The notes: generated by a model not told the origin, from the letters alone. DNA of 64,000 bases from Nesterenkonia lutea (GCF_014873955.1 NZ_JADBED010000001.1:744001-808000); one strand, 5' to 3'. Numbered from the stretch's first letter, positions 22,177 through 40,553 are shown. A program made the numbers and translations.

Positions 22177-22183
22177 GTCCGCG

Positions 22184-22199
22184 GGGGGCAAAAACCCCC
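22184..22199 (+). terminator. Weak hairpin after tyrS
   Basis: A five-pair G/C stem with an A-rich loop starts about 8 nt after the tyrS stop. It has no U-tract and is the only candidate for separating tyrS from the rrn leader. Confidence 0.35.
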
Positions 22200-22246
22200 A
22201 AGTCACAGGCATCGAGGCATGTGACCGAGGTCGCACCCGATCTGGT

Positions 22247-22275
22247 TTGCACCGCGAGCTGAGCCTGTGTAAAGT
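22247..22275 (+). promoter_or_regulatory. rrn promoter P1
   Basis: TTGCAC, 17-bp spacer, TAAAGT: a good sigma70-type promoter, about 610 nt before mature 16S. It is the first of three tandem candidates. Confidence 0.6.
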
Positions 22276-22477
22276 TCTGTCTCGTGCTCATGGGGCGCAG
22301 CGGAAAAGCTTGAAGCGGACCGCGCAGCCCCGGAGCAGAGTTTGAAAATCATATAGCTTCCTTCTTCTGGGCATCGTCGTGATGCTGATGCCGGCCTCGC
22401 CGCTGGCAGCATCGTGAGCGGTCCAGGAGGGTTCTGAACAGTCGATGAACTGGGCATGAGCAGGGGTCAACATCGAG

Positions 22478-22507
22478 TTGACTTCGCTGATGACCAGGAC
22501 GTAGAGT
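22478..22507 (+). promoter_or_regulatory. rrn promoter P2
   Basis: TTGACT, 18-bp spacer, TAGAGT; start predicted near 22514, about 380 nt before 16S. Orientation and context match a stable-RNA promoter. Confidence 0.6.
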
Positions 22508-22578
22508 TGAGAACCGCGCAGCAGGGCGAAGGCTCGCAGCGCAGACAATCATCTGGTCAACACAGCGGAAACGCTGAA

Positions 22579-22607
22579 TTGACGATGCGGAAGCTTGTTG
22601 GTAAGCT
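22579..22607 (+). promoter_or_regulatory. rrn promoter P3
   Basis: TTGACG, 17-bp spacer, TAAGCT; start predicted near 22614, about 280 nt before 16S. The spacer and -10 share an AAGCTT half-palindrome. Confidence 0.55.
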
Positions 22608-22666
22608 TGAAAAGTTGCTTCGGAGCGATTCAGGGGAACATTTACTCCTGATGGTGCCGGTAGCGG

Positions 22667-22690
22667 TTGTTGTTTGAGAACTCAATAGTG
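22667..22690 (+). promoter_or_regulatory. boxA-like antitermination element in rrn leader
   Basis: The GAGAACTCAATAGTG core is typical of actinobacterial rRNA leaders and probably recruits NusB/S10. A near-copy lies in the 16S-23S spacer (24717-24740). The 200 nt from here to 16S hold no gene; they contain pairing segments probably used in RNase III processing. Confidence 0.6.
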
Positions 22691-22890
22691 TGCCAAGTTT
22701 ATTGATACCAAATTATTTATTTGGTTAATAACTGTGACATTACCACCCCCGTGGTAGTGATCGCAAAATTTAGCCAAGGATTCATACTGGTGTCCGTGGT
22801 TGATGGCGTAGGGATCGTGAGGGCCTTGTTTTTCTGGCAAGGTCTGGTTCTTGTGTTGTTGATCGTGGATGCCGATCTCTTATTAATTTT

Positions 22891-27988
<5,098 letters not shown>

Positions 27989-28242
27989 CACACTCAGTGG
28001 TGCTCGATGAGTTTATTGAACACTGCGTGTTCGCGTCCACTAGGCGGTTCTCTGCCAACAACCCTGCACTATTTCCCTGTTCTTTTACAGGGGGTGGTGT
28101 GGTGGGTCAGAAGAGAACGTGTTTTGTTTTTGAATAGTGTTGTTGTGAGTTTAGGTTTACGACACCGTGTACCCCGTCATGAGGACCGGACCCTGTTTGG
28201 GTTGGTTGTTGTGGTGGTGTGGGAATCTGGTGTTGTTCTAGA

Positions 28243-28361
28243 GTTACGGCGGTCATAGCGTGGGGGAAACGCCCGGTCCCATCCCGAACCCGGAAGCTAA
28301 GGCCCACTGCGCCGATGGTACTGCACACTGGAGTGTGTGGGAGAGTAGGTCGCCGCCGGAC
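28243..28361 (+). rRNA. rrf: 5S ribosomal RNA
   Basis: About 119 nt. The terminal helix pairs GTTACGGCGG at the 5' end with the CCGCCGGAC region at the 3' end, and CCCGGTCCCATCCCGAAC is the loop B/C signature. It follows 23S by 254 nt that contain no gene. Confidence 0.95.
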
Positions 28362-28380
28362 ACTTTTTGTTGAGAGGGTT

Positions 28381-28412
28381 GAAGCCCGGTCCCCTTTGTG
28401 GGACCGGGCTTC
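28381..28412 (+). terminator. rrn operon terminator
   Basis: A perfect 13-bp stem (28381-28393 with 28400-28412) and 6-nt loop lie 20 nt after 5S. There is no U-run after it; a T5 stretch precedes the stem. Confidence 0.75.
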
Positions 28413-28594
28413 ACCTGTATCCGGGCACAATCGCCCGAGGAGAACATCGCACAGCAGCACCTGTCCTCTCCGGCCGACCGACTCCGTCGTCTCCGCAGCG
28501 CCCGTGAATGCCGCGCACCGCCAGGAGGGTCCCTCATCGTGAAGCGGTATCCTGAGAGGGCCCTGCGCACGTAATCCAAGGAGAACCCCCACCC

Positions 28595-29443
28595 ATGTAC
28601 GACGAGTCCTGCGGAGACCGCCCCAGGCCCCCGCGCAATCCGCGCGACCTGCGCCGGTCCAACAGCGAGGATCGCACGCGTTCTCCCGAGATCGATGAGG
28701 ATGTCACCGGCAAGGAGCTGGATCGCCCTGCCCTGCTGCAGCTGCGCACGCTCAACGACACCAACCGCCCCTGGGTGGCCCGCCACCTCGTGATGGCCGG
28801 ACGCCTTGTGGACATAGACCCTCAGCTCGCCTTCGAGCATGCCCTTGCCGCCTCCCGTCGCGGAGGACGACTTGCGGTGGTCCGCGAGGCGGTGGGCCTG
28901 ACCGCCTACGCCGCGGGGGACTACGCCGAGGCGCTGCGCGAGCTGCGCACGTATCGCAGGATCAGTGGAGACCAGACCCACCTGCCCGTTCAGGCTGACT
29001 GCGAACGCGGACTCGAGCGTCCACAGAAGGCGATCGAACTGGCCGAGTCCTCCGACGCGGCCGACCTCAAGGGACCCGTGCGGGCCGAGATGGCAATGGT
29101 CATCTCCGGCGCCTATACGGACCTCGGCGACCACGCCTCCGCCGTCACTGCGCTGGAGATCCCGGAACTCGACATCAACCGCGCCTTCAGCTTCTCCCCG
29201 CGGCTCTTCACCGCCTACGCCGCGGCACTCGAAGCGACGAGCCGCGAGGACGAGGCCCAGCGCTGGTACGAGCAGGCCTTCGCTGCAGAGCGCGCGCTGG
29301 GGTCAGGGGCCTTCGAGGACCCCGAGATCCTCGACTTTGACGATGAGCCGGCTGAACTGCCCAAGGTCAAGGACGTGCTCGGACGCTCGGGTGAACGCGG
29401 CGGTGAGCGCAGTCAGGACCGGCGCCACGGAGGACGTGGATGA
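28595..29443 (+). CDS. TPR-like repeat protein
   Basis: A 282-residue cytoplasmic protein. Residues about 65-235 are helical pairs of tetratricopeptide type, for instance RGGRLAVVREAVGLTAYAAG and DYAEALRELRTYRRISGD. A basic N-terminus (1-45) and an Arg/Gly-rich tail (about 262-282) flank them. No catalytic motif is present. It heads a coupled run with the HAD phosphatase (4-nt overlap). It is often seen near tyrS in actinobacteria; here the rrn operon separates the two. ATG 28595 has AAGGAG about 12 nt upstream. Confidence 0.8.
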   Translation: MYDESCGDRPRPPRNPRDLRRSNSEDRTRSPEIDEDVTGKELDRPALLQLRTLNDTNRPWVARHLVMAGRLVDIDPQLAFEHALAASRRGGRLAVVREAVGLTAYAAGDYAEALRELRTYRRISGDQTHLPVQADCERGLERPQKAIELAESSDAADLKGPVRAEMAMVISGAYTDLGDHASAVTALEIPELDINRAFSFSPRLFTAYAAALEATSREDEAQRWYEQAFAAERALGSGAFEDPEILDFDDEPAELPKVKDVLGRSGERGGERSQDRRHGGRG

Positions 29444-30291
29444 CGGCAGGTCTGATCCACTCCTATGACGGAGTGCTCTTCGACCTCGACGGTGTGCTCT
29501 ACGCCGGACCCTCCGCGATCGACGGCGCCGCCGAGGCCGTCGAGGAGCTGGTGCGTCTGGAGGTTCCCCGCGCCTACGTCACGAACAACGCCTCACGTTC
29601 AGCGCAGCAGGTTGCCGAACACCTGCAGTCACTGGGCATCCCGGCGCTGACCGAGGAGGTCTTCGGCTCGGCACCCGCCGGGATCATTCTGCTGACGGAG
29701 TCCGTGGCACCAGGTGCCAGCGTCCTGGTCACTGGCAGCGACTACCTGCGTGAGCTGGTCGAGCAGGCCGGGTTCGTCGTCGTCCGTTCGTCCGTGCAGA
29801 CGCCGGACGCAGTGATTCAGGGCTTCGATCCCTCCCTGAGCTGGGCCGATCTCGCAGAAGCCTCCTACGCCATCAATGCCGGGGCGCAGTGGTTCGCCAC
29901 CAACCTCGATCTCAGCATTCCCCGTGAGCGAGGCATCGCCCCGGGCAACGGGGCGCTCATCGAAGCTGTGGGTCGCGCCACCGGCCAGCGGCCCCGTGCC
30001 GCTGGCAAGCCGGAACCGGTCATGTTCACCCAGGCCGCCCAGTATCTGCAGCTGACCAACCCGCTCGTGGTGGGGGACCGGCTCGACACCGATGTTCTCG
30101 GAGGCAACCGGGCGGGCTTCGACACCACGCTGGTGCTCACCGGCATCGACTCCGAGGCCGCCGCCGCCCAGGCCGAACCGGAATCCCAGCCCCGCTGGAT
30201 CATCGAGCACCTCGGCGCGCTGTTCGACGGAGCTCACCGTCCCGTGCGGACCGCCGAGCATCCGGCCCCGCAGCAGGGCCCGAGCACATGA
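29440..30291 (+). CDS. HAD superfamily phosphatase, NagD-like (subfamily IIA)
   Basis: A 283-residue hydrolase. Motif I is FDLDGVLYAG (about 14-23, nucleophilic Asp), motif II is YVTNNASRS (about 46-54), the motif III Lys is in GKPEPVMF (about 188-195) and motif IV is VVGDRLDTDVLGG (about 207-219). The NagD-type cap lies between motifs II and III. It probably dephosphorylates a small metabolite; the substrate is unknown. It overlaps the TPR gene upstream and the 46-residue gene downstream by ATGA. Confidence 0.9.
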   Translation: MTAGLIHSYDGVLFDLDGVLYAGPSAIDGAAEAVEELVRLEVPRAYVTNNASRSAQQVAEHLQSLGIPALTEEVFGSAPAGIILLTESVAPGASVLVTGSDYLRELVEQAGFVVVRSSVQTPDAVIQGFDPSLSWADLAEASYAINAGAQWFATNLDLSIPRERGIAPGNGALIEAVGRATGQRPRAAGKPEPVMFTQAAQYLQLTNPLVVGDRLDTDVLGGNRAGFDTTLVLTGIDSEAAAAQAEPESQPRWIIEHLGALFDGAHRPVRTAEHPAPQQGPST

Positions 30292-30428
30292 ATCAGGACG
30301 AGCCCGACGATGCCGAGACGAATGCGCCGCTCAGTCTCGAGGAGCTCGAAGCCGAGATCACCCGCTCCGAAGGGCTGGTCCAGGACCTGAGCCAGCGGCT
30401 GAGACAGACCACCGACGAACCCTCATGA
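30288..30428 (+). CDS. Small acidic protein of 46 residues
   Basis: ATG 30288 overlaps the HAD stop (ATGA) and its own TGA overlaps the tlyA ATG at 30425 in the same way, so it is coupled on both sides. The first 20 residues are rich in Asp/Glu and the rest (LEELEAEITRSEGLVQDLSQ) is a single amphipathic helix with heptad-like leucines, perhaps a dimeric coiled coil. No known domain is recognised. Perfect four-base overlaps and correct third-position GC support a real gene. Confidence 0.7.
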   Translation: MNQDEPDDAETNAPLSLEELEAEITRSEGLVQDLSQRLRQTTDEPS

Positions 30429-31243
30429 ACGACGCCGGCAGCAGGCTTCGTCTGGACAAGATGCTCGTCGCTCGCGGGCTGGCGCCCAGCCGCACCCGTG
30501 CGGCGCAGCTGATCGCCGCGGACCAGGTCACGGTGGACGGCGCCCCGGTGCACAAGCCCGCCGCGCTGATCGACGAGTCCCAGCACCTCCAGGTCCGCGC
30601 GCAGGACCCCTGGGTCAGCCGGGCCGCGCACAAGCTTGTCGGCGCCCTGGCGGCGTCCCCCCAGGTCACCGTGCAGGGTGCCCGCTGCCTGGACGCGGGC
30701 GCCTCCACCGGAGGGTTCACCCAGGTGCTGCTGCATGCCGGAGCCCGCGAGGTGGTCGCCGTCGACGTCGGACATGGTCAGCTGCACCCGGACATCGCCG
30801 CGGACCCCCGGGTGCAGAACCACGAGGGACTGAACCTGCGGCACCTGAGCCGTGGTGACCTGGGCGACCCGTTCGACCTCATCGTGGCGGACCTGTCCTT
30901 CATCTCCCTGCGCCTGGTGCTCCCCGCGCTCGCCGCGCAGACTCACCAGGCCACGGACCTGCTGCTCATGGTCAAGCCCCAGTTCGAGATCGGTCGTGGC
31001 CGACTGGGCCGCACCGGTGTGGTGAGCAGCCCCGCGCTGCGCCGTGAGGCCGTGGAATCGGTCCTGCACGCCGCCGCCGCCCAGCAGCTGAGCCTCGTCG
31101 GGGTCCACCGCTCGACGCTGACCGGTCAGGACGGCAACGCCGAATTCTTCCTCCAGCTGGGCCGCGCCGAGCTCGGCACAGCCTCCTCCGCGGATGCGGC
31201 ACAGCTGATCAGCGATAGGCTGGGCAAGGTCGAGTTCGACTGA
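30425..31243 (+). CDS. tlyA: TlyA-family rRNA 2'-O-methyltransferase / hemolysin-like
   Basis: A 272-residue protein. The N-terminal S4 RNA-binding domain (RLDKMLVARGLAPSRTRAAQ, about 8-27) is joined to an FtsJ-like methyltransferase with LDAGASTGGFTQVLL (about 87-101) as SAM motif. In mycobacteria TlyA 2'-O-methylates C1409 of 16S and C1920 of 23S rRNA and thereby permits capreomycin binding. ATG 30425 overlaps the preceding small gene. Longer in-frame frames upstream are inside the HAD gene and rejected. Confidence 0.92.
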   Translation: MNDAGSRLRLDKMLVARGLAPSRTRAAQLIAADQVTVDGAPVHKPAALIDESQHLQVRAQDPWVSRAAHKLVGALAASPQVTVQGARCLDAGASTGGFTQVLLHAGAREVVAVDVGHGQLHPDIAADPRVQNHEGLNLRHLSRGDLGDPFDLIVADLSFISLRLVLPALAAQTHQATDLLLMVKPQFEIGRGRLGRTGVVSSPALRREAVESVLHAAAAQQLSLVGVHRSTLTGQDGNAEFFLQLGRAELGTASSADAAQLISDRLGKVEFD

Positions 31244-31253
31244 AGGAGGCTCC

Positions 31254-32218
31254 ATGACCAGAGAGATCCTGGTGCTCGCCCATACGGGCAGGCGTGACGC
31301 CGTGGAAGCCGCTGTCACGGTGGCGGAGCGACTCCACAGTGCGGGCCTGCGCCCCGTCATGCTCGAGCGCGACATCACCGCCCTGAACCACGTGCTGGGT
31401 GACCGGCTGCAGGGACTGAGCATCGCGGTGGCCGAGCACGAAGTGCCGCTGGCCGACTGCGAGGTCGGCATGGTCCTCGGCGGAGACGGCTCCATCCTCC
31501 GCGCGGCGGACCTGGTGCGCACGAAGCGCCTGCCGCTGATGGGAGTCAACCTCGGTCATGTCGGCTTCCTGGCTGAGTCCGAGCGGACCGAGCTCGACGC
31601 CTCCGTGCAGTGGGTCGTGGATCAGAACTACACCGTGGAGCGACGGATGGCGCTGGACGTCCAGGTCTGGCAGGCGGGCCGTCATGTGGGCAGCAGCTGG
31701 GCGCTCAACGAGGCCAGCATCGAGAAGCAGTCCCGGGAACGCATGATCGACCTGGTGATCGAGATCGACGGCCGACCCGTCTCCGCCTTCGGCTGCGACG
31801 GCGTGGTCATGGCAACCCCCACCGGATCCACCGCCTATGCCTTCTCCGCGGGCGGTCCCGTGGTCTGGCCTGAGGTGCAGGCCCTGGTGATGGTCCCCAT
31901 CTCCGCCCACGCGCTCTTCTCCCGCCCCCTGGTGACCGATCCCGACTCCATCATGGCCGTGGAGGTCCTCCAGCGTGAGGAGGAGCAGGGCGTGCTCTGG
32001 TGCGACGGCCGTCGCTTCATGGAGCTGCCCCCGGGCTCCCGCGTCGAGGTGACACGCTCGGCTGAGCCTGTCCTGCTGGCACGGGTCCATCAGACCCCGT
32101 TCTCCGAACGCCTGGTGGACAAGTTCAACCTGCCCACCACCGGGTGGCGCGGACCCGTCGACCCGGCGAACCAGGTCGAGACCCTCGAGCCATTCCAGAG
32201 CGAGGAGGCGGTCGAACG

Positions 32219-32222
<4 letters not shown>
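31254..32222 (+). CDS. nadK: NAD kinase
   Basis: A 322-residue enzyme that makes NADP from NAD with ATP or polyphosphate. GGDGSILRA (about 74-82) is the GGDG active-site motif; NEASIEKQSRER (about 150-161) is the NE/D motif, and TPTGSTAYAFSAGGPV (about 188-203) closes the diphosphate site. A GGAGG-like site precedes ATG 31254. recN overlaps the stop as GTGA. Together with the nad operon at 55-59 kb it makes NADP supply partly visible in this window. Confidence 0.95.
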
Positions 32223-35802
<3,580 letters not shown>

Positions 35803-35805
35803 GTC

Positions 35806-36849
35806 ATGACTGACCAGGACGGGTCCGCCGGTCCTGAGCAGGCACGGGAACGGCACATCCAGCTCCGTCTGGAGGTGCCGTCCTCGCCTGTGGGCGCCGA
35901 GATCGAGGACTACCTCACCCATCTGCGCATCGAACGCGGCTCGGCGGCGAACACGCTGAGCTCCTACCGCAACGACCTGCTGCGCTATGGCGCGTTCCTG
36001 CTCGACCGGCGGGTCGAGGAGCTGCGCGGGATCGATGAGTCTCTGATCGCTGACTTTCTGCAGCGGCTGAGCACCGGCGACGACGGCGGCTCGGCCCTGT
36101 CCCAGCGGTCCATGGCCCGAGTGCTGGCCTCCGTGCGGGGCGCGCACCGCTATTGGGCCGGCGAGGGGCGGACCACCCATGATCCGGCGAAGCACGTGTC
36201 CGCGCCCAAGCCGCGCCAGTCGCTGCCCAAGGCGCTCAGCGTGGACGAGGTTCAGCGGCTCCTGGATGCCCCGAGCCGGGACACCGAGCTGGGCCGCAGG
36301 GATCGCGCGCTGCTGGAGTTCCTCTATGCCACCGGTGCCCGGATCACCGAGGCGGTGAGCCTGGACGTGGATGACATCCATGAGCTCCGCGCCCAGCCCG
36401 CCGCGTCAGGCGCCCAGCCCGCGGACGGGCTGGTCATCGTCCGGGTGACCGGCAAGGGGGACAAGCAGCGCATGGTCCCGGTGGGGCGCTACGCCCAGCA
36501 GGCCATCAACGACTATCTCACCGCCGGCAGACCGGCCCTGGCCGCTCGCATCGGGCGCCGCGCGCCGTCGCCCGCGCTGTTCCTGAACAGGCTCGGCGGC
36601 AGGCTCTCCCGGCAGTCCGCCTGGACCGTGCTGCAGACCCATGCCGCGGCCGCGGAGATCGGCCAGGAGGTCTCCCCGCACACGCTGCGCCATTCCTGCG
36701 CGACGCACCTGCTCGAAGGCGGCGCTGGAATCCGCCTGGTCCAGGAGATGCTGGGCCATGCCTCGGTGACCACCACACAGATCTATACGAAGGTCACGGC
36801 AGAGGCGCTGCAGGAGAGCTACGCCACCGCACATCCGCGGGCCCGCTGA
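35806..36849 (+). CDS. xerD: Tyrosine recombinase XerD
   Basis: A 347-residue recombinase that resolves chromosome dimers with XerC at dif. The N-terminal SAM-like domain (about 30-130) precedes the catalytic part. Catalytic residues can be read in TGARITEA (Arg), [11 protein letters not shown] (Lys), [12 protein letters not shown] (His and Arg), [15 protein letters not shown] (His and nucleophilic Tyr327). A loop at about 191-206 is an Ala/Gln/Pro-rich insertion. It follows pyrG by 3 nt. Context and absence of phage genes point to the housekeeping enzyme rather than an integrase. Confidence 0.92.
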   Translation: MTDQDGSAGPEQARERHIQLRLEVPSSPVGAEIEDYLTHLRIERGSAANTLSSYRNDLLRYGAFLLDRRVEELRGIDESLIADFLQRLSTGDDGGSALSQRSMARVLASVRGAHRYWAGEGRTTHDPAKHVSAPKPRQSLPKALSVDEVQRLLDAPSRDTELGRRDRALLEFLYATGARITEAVSLDVDDIHELRAQPAASGAQPADGLVIVRVTGKGDKQRMVPVGRYAQQAINDYLTAGRPALAARIGRRAPSPALFLNRLGGRLSRQSAWTVLQTHAAAAEIGQEVSPHTLRHSCATHLLEGGAGIRLVQEMLGHASVTTTQIYTKVTAEALQESYATAHPRAR

Positions 36850-36871
36850 GGCCCGAGAGCGCAGTTCACCC

Positions 36872-38020
36872 TCAGAGGCTGCGCTCGTCCGGTCCGCTGT
36901 ACGCGCTCAGCGGGCGGATCAGCGAGTTGTCGGCGCGCTGCTCCTGGATGTGCGCCGTCCAGCCGGTGATCCGTGCGGCGATGAACAGCGGAGTGAACAT
37001 CTCCGTGTCGAATCCCATCAGGTGGTAGGTCGGGCCGGCCGGGTAGTCGAGGTTGGGCAGGATGTTCTTCGCCTCGCCCATGGCGGCCTCGAGTCCGTCG
37101 TAGAGACCCATGAGCTCCCCGCGGCCGTAGTACTCGACCATCGCATCCAGCGCCTGCTTCATGGTCGGCACCCGCGAGTCCCCGGACTTGTACACGCGGT
37201 GCCCGAAGCCCATCACCTTGCGCTTCTCGGCCAGCGCCTGCTCCATCCAGGTCTTGGCCCGCGCCGCAGCCTCTTCGCGGGTCTCGTCCTTGTCGATGCC
37301 GATCTCCTCGAAGGTATGCATCACCGCCTCGTTGGCACCGCCGTGCAGCGGTCCCTTCAGGGCACCGATCGCAGCGGTCACCGCGGAGTGCAGGTCCGAC
37401 AGCGTGGAGGTCACCACGCGGGCGGTGAAGGTCGAGGCGTTGAAGGAGTGCTCGGCGTAGAGCACCATCGAGACCCGGAAGGCGTCGACCACCTCTTCGG
37501 GCGCCTCCTCCCCGAACGTCATCCAGAGGAAGTTCTGCGAATAGTCCAGATCATCGCGCGGCTCCACGACCTCCTGCTTCCTGCGCCGACGCTGGTCATA
37601 GGCGACGACGGCGGGGAACGCGGCGAAGAGCTCCTTCGCCTTGCGCAGCTCCACCTCGGGGGAGGAGTCCCCCGACTGGGGATGGTTCGCTCCGAGCACG
37701 GAGACCGCAGTGCGTCCCACGTCCATCGGGTGCGCATCCAGGGGCAGCAGATCGATCGCCGCCTTGACCCGAGAGTCCAGCGCCCGGTGGGAACGCTCCA
37801 GCGCGATGAACTCGTCCTTCTCCTCCTGCGTGGGCAGCTCGCCGGTCCAGAGCAGCAGCGCCACCTCCTCGAAGGAGAGCTGGGCGGCGAGCTGCTGGAC
37901 CGGGTACCCGCGGTAGAGCAGAGAGTTCGACTCAGGGTTCACCTTGGAGACGGCGGTGTGGTCGGCGACCACACCGGCCAGTCCCTTGTAGATCTTCTCG
38001 GAATTGGTCTGTTCGGTCAT
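36872..38020 (-). CDS. prpC: 2-Methylcitrate synthase
   Basis: A 382-residue citrate-synthase family enzyme that condenses propionyl-CoA with oxaloacetate. LHGGANEAV (about 224-232) holds a catalytic His, FGHRVYKSGDSR (about 271-282) the second His, and the aspartate follows in the C-terminal domain. The adjacent prpB and prpD make methylcitrate synthase more likely than citrate synthase. AGGAGG lies 6-7 nt before ATG 38020. It is last in gntR-prpD-prpB-prpC. Confidence 0.93.
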   Translation of the reverse strand: MTEQTNSEKIYKGLAGVVADHTAVSKVNPESNSLLYRGYPVQQLAAQLSFEEVALLLWTGELPTQEEKDEFIALERSHRALDSRVKAAIDLLPLDAHPMDVGRTAVSVLGANHPQSGDSSPEVELRKAKELFAAFPAVVAYDQRRRRKQEVVEPRDDLDYSQNFLWMTFGEEAPEEVVDAFRVSMVLYAEHSFNASTFTARVVTSTLSDLHSAVTAAIGALKGPLHGGANEAVMHTFEEIGIDKDETREEAAARAKTWMEQALAEKRKVMGFGHRVYKSGDSRVPTMKQALDAMVEYYGRGELMGLYDGLEAAMGEAKNILPNLDYPAGPTYHLMGFDTEMFTPLFIAARITGWTAHIQEQRADNSLIRPLSAYSGPDERSL

Positions 38021-38114
38021 CAGGGACCTCCTCGGTCATTGCTGCATGTTGCTGCATGTTGCGGCGTCTGTTGCCGCGTCTGTGCGGTGCGTGGCGTGCT
38101 GCGGGTCCAGCGGT

Positions 38115-39032
38115 TCAGGAAGAGCTGCTGTGCACATCGGGGACGTCGAAGTTGAAGATGGACGTGTCGAAGGCGTTGTAGCCCTCGTAGTCGACCAGCT
38201 CATAGAGCCGCGCGCGTGTCATCATCTCGGCAACCGCACTCTGCTGGGAGCCCTCGGCGACCAGCGTATCCAGGGTGCGCTCGATCGCACCCATGGCTGA
38301 GCGCAGCGAGGTCACCGGGTAGATCACCATCGCCACCCCGGCTTCGGCCAGCTCCTCGCGGGTGAACAGCGGAGACTTGCCGAACTCGGTCATGTTCGCC
38401 AGCACCGGCACATCCACCGCCTCACAGACCGCCGCGAACTCGCTGAGGTCCTTCATGGCCTCAGGGAAGATCGCATCGGCCCCGGCGTCGACCAGTGCCT
38501 TGGCGCGCTCGATCGCGGGCTGCAGGCCCTCGACGGCGCGCAGGTCGGTCCGCGCCATGATCAGGAAGTTCTCATCCCGACGGCCGCGGGCGGCCGCCGC
38601 CACCCGCTGCGTGGCGGTCTGCAGATCGACCAGGTTCTTGCCATCGAGGTGACCGCAGCGCTTAGGGTTGAACTGGTCTTCGATGTGACACCCGGCGAGT
38701 CCAGCGTCCTCGAGCTCCTGGACGGAGCGGGCCACGTTCATCGGTTCGCCGAAGCCGGTGTCGGCGTCGACCAGCGCGGGGAGGTTCGTGGCGCGGGCGA
38801 TCTGGCCGGCCCGCTGGGCGACCTCGGTCAGTGTGGTCAGTCCGATGTCGGGCAGACCGAGCTCATTGGCCAGCACGGCGCCGGAGATGTAGATGCCGTC
38901 GAAGCCCTTCGCCTCGATCAGCGGGGCGGAGAGCGGGGTGAAGGTGCCCGGGAACTGGCGCGCCGCCCCGGGGGTGAGCATGGCGCGCAGATCCACGCGC
39001 TTCTGCGCGGGCGTGGTGGAGGAGTAGAGCAT
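38115..39032 (-). CDS. prpB: Methylisocitrate lyase
   Basis: A 305-residue PEP-mutase/isocitrate-lyase family enzyme that splits 2-methylisocitrate into succinate and pyruvate. DADTGFGE (about 90-97) binds Mg2+ and KRCGHLDGK (about 124-132) carries the catalytic Cys. The Ser-rich C-terminus is short and typical. It starts 3 nt after the prpD stop; the ribosome site is poor, so translation may depend on coupling. The 94-nt gap to prpC holds a tandem TGCTGCATGT pair of no clear function. Confidence 0.94.
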   Translation of the reverse strand: MLYSSTTPAQKRVDLRAMLTPGAARQFPGTFTPLSAPLIEAKGFDGIYISGAVLANELGLPDIGLTTLTEVAQRAGQIARATNLPALVDADTGFGEPMNVARSVQELEDAGLAGCHIEDQFNPKRCGHLDGKNLVDLQTATQRVAAAARGRRDENFLIMARTDLRAVEGLQPAIERAKALVDAGADAIFPEAMKDLSEFAAVCEAVDVPVLANMTEFGKSPLFTREELAEAGVAMVIYPVTSLRSAMGAIERTLDTLVAEGSQQSAVAEMMTRARLYELVDYEGYNAFDTSIFNFDVPDVHSSSS

Positions 39033-39035
39033 GGT

Positions 39036-40553
39036 CTAGAACAGTCCCTTCGGGGCGGCGGCGGGATCGATGACCCCGGCCGCGGCGCGGATGTTGAGCT
39101 GATCGAGCTCCCCGGCCGGCAGAGTCTCCAGGCGCTGGACGGCGGAGAGGAAACGGTCTGCCTCCCCTGCGGAGACGACTCCCTCGGCCAGGGTGCGGAA
39201 CTTCGCGATGTACTGCTCGCGGGCGAAGGGCCGGGCACCCAGCGGGTGGGCGTCGGCGACGGCGATCTCATCGCTGATCAGCTGACCGTCATGCATGGTG
39301 ATCTCCACAGACCCGCCGAAGGCCTTCTCGGCGATGTCGGTGGAGTGGTAGCGACGCGTCCACTCGGGATCCTCCCTGGTCGTGACCTTGTGCCACAGGT
39401 CCACCGTGTCCGGACGCTGTGCACGTTCTGGGGCGTAGGAGTCAACATGATGCCAGGCGCCGTCCTGCAGCGCCACGGTGAAGATGTAGGGGATGGAGTG
39501 ATCCAGCGTCTCGCGGGAGGCGGTGGGCTCATACTTCTGCGGATCGTTCGCGCCGGAGCCGATCACGTAATGGGTGTGATGACTGGAGTAGATCACCACG
39601 GACTTCACCCGGCTGGAATCGGCGAGCTCCGGGTGGGCGTGGTGGAGTCGTCGCGCCAGGTCGATCCAGGCCTGGGCCTGGTACTCCGCGGAATGTTCCT
39701 TGGTGTAGGTGTCCAGGATGGCGCGCTTGGGCTCGCCCGGGGCCGGCAGCGGCACCTCGTAGGAGGCATCGGGTCCGTCGAGCATCCAGGCGATCACTCC
39801 GTCCTCGCCCTCATAGATGGGCACCGGTGAGGTCTGACCGCGCATCGCCCGGTCCACCGCCTCCACTGCCATCTTCCCGGCGAAGGCCGGCGCATGGGCC
39901 TTCCAGGTGGAGATCTCGCCCTTGCGTGACTGCCGGGTGGCTGTGGTGGTGTGCAGGGCCTGGCCCACGGCTTGGAAGATGGTCTCGGCGTCCAGGTTGA
40001 GCATGGTTCCGATCCCTGCGGCGGCGGAGGGTCCGAGGTGTGCGACGTGGTCGATCTTGTGCTTGTGCAGCGACATCGCCTTGACCAGGTCGACCTGGAT
40101 CTCATATCCGGTGGCGATGCCGCGGATGAGTTCGGTCCCTGAGCGGCCGGTGTGCTGAGCGACTGCCAGCACGGCGGGGATGTTGTCCCCGGGATGGGAG
40201 TACTCGGCTGCGAGGAAGGTGTCGTGGTAGTCCAGTTCCCGCACGGCCACCCCGTTGGCCCAGGCCGCCCATTCCGGACTGGACCTCGTGGAGATGCCGA
40301 AGATGGAGGCGCCCGAGCCATGGGCGGAGATCGGATGGTCCAGGGCCTGTGCCCGTGCGGCGACGATCGGGCCGCGGTTCAGCGAGGCGACGGCGACCGA
40401 GGCGTTGTCGATGATGCGGTTGATCACCATCTCGGTGACCTCGGGTTCCACGGCCACGGAGTCGGTGGCGACGCGGGCGATCTTGTAGGCGAGCTGGTCT
40501 TCGCGGGGAAGGTTCTCTTCGCTGCGGTAGACCCGGACGTTATGGGTGAGCAT
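39036..40553 (-). CDS. prpD: 2-Methylcitrate dehydratase
   Basis: A 505-residue MmgE/PrpD-family enzyme that dehydrates 2-methylcitrate to 2-methyl-cis-aconitate. The N-terminus [19 protein letters not shown] and the long central helical domain match the cofactor-free PrpD fold; HGSGASIFG near residue 80 is conserved. I chose ATG 40553, preceded by an AGAGGA site; a longer frame would extend into a low-complexity Pro/Gln segment that is not PrpD-like. No AcnD is present, consistent with cofactor-free PrpD. Confidence 0.92.
   Translation of the reverse strand: MLTHNVRVYRSEENLPREDQLAYKIARVATDSVAVEPEVTEMVINRIIDNASVAVASLNRGPIVAARAQALDHPISAHGSGASIFGISTRSSPEWAAWANGVAVRELDYHDTFLAAEYSHPGDNIPAVLAVAQHTGRSGTELIRGIATGYEIQVDLVKAMSLHKHKIDHVAHLGPSAAAGIGTMLNLDAETIFQAVGQALHTTTATRQSRKGEISTWKAHAPAFAGKMAVEAVDRAMRGQTSPVPIYEGEDGVIAWMLDGPDASYEVPLPAPGEPKRAILDTYTKEHSAEYQAQAWIDLARRLHHAHPELADSSRVKSVVIYSSHHTHYVIGSGANDPQKYEPTASRETLDHSIPYIFTVALQDGAWHHVDSYAPERAQRPDTVDLWHKVTTREDPEWTRRYHSTDIAEKAFGGSVEITMHDGQLISDEIAVADAHPLGARPFAREQYIAKFRTLAEGVVSAGEADRFLSAVQRLETLPAGELDQLNIRAAAGVIDPAAAPKGLF

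Noticed and set aside
22220..22235. Crp-like TGTGACCGAGGTCGCA before rrn P1
   Set aside because: Two mismatches in the right half and no reason to expect Crp at this promoter; likely chance.
35806..36849. XerD gene as a prophage or island integrase
   Set aside because: No tRNA or phage genes nearby and the gene lies in the conserved pyrG-xerD context; housekeeping XerD is the simpler reading.
38021..38114. Tandem TGCTGCATGT copies between prpB and prpC as a CRISPR-like or operator array
   Set aside because: Only two 10-bp copies, directly adjacent, without spacers or symmetry.
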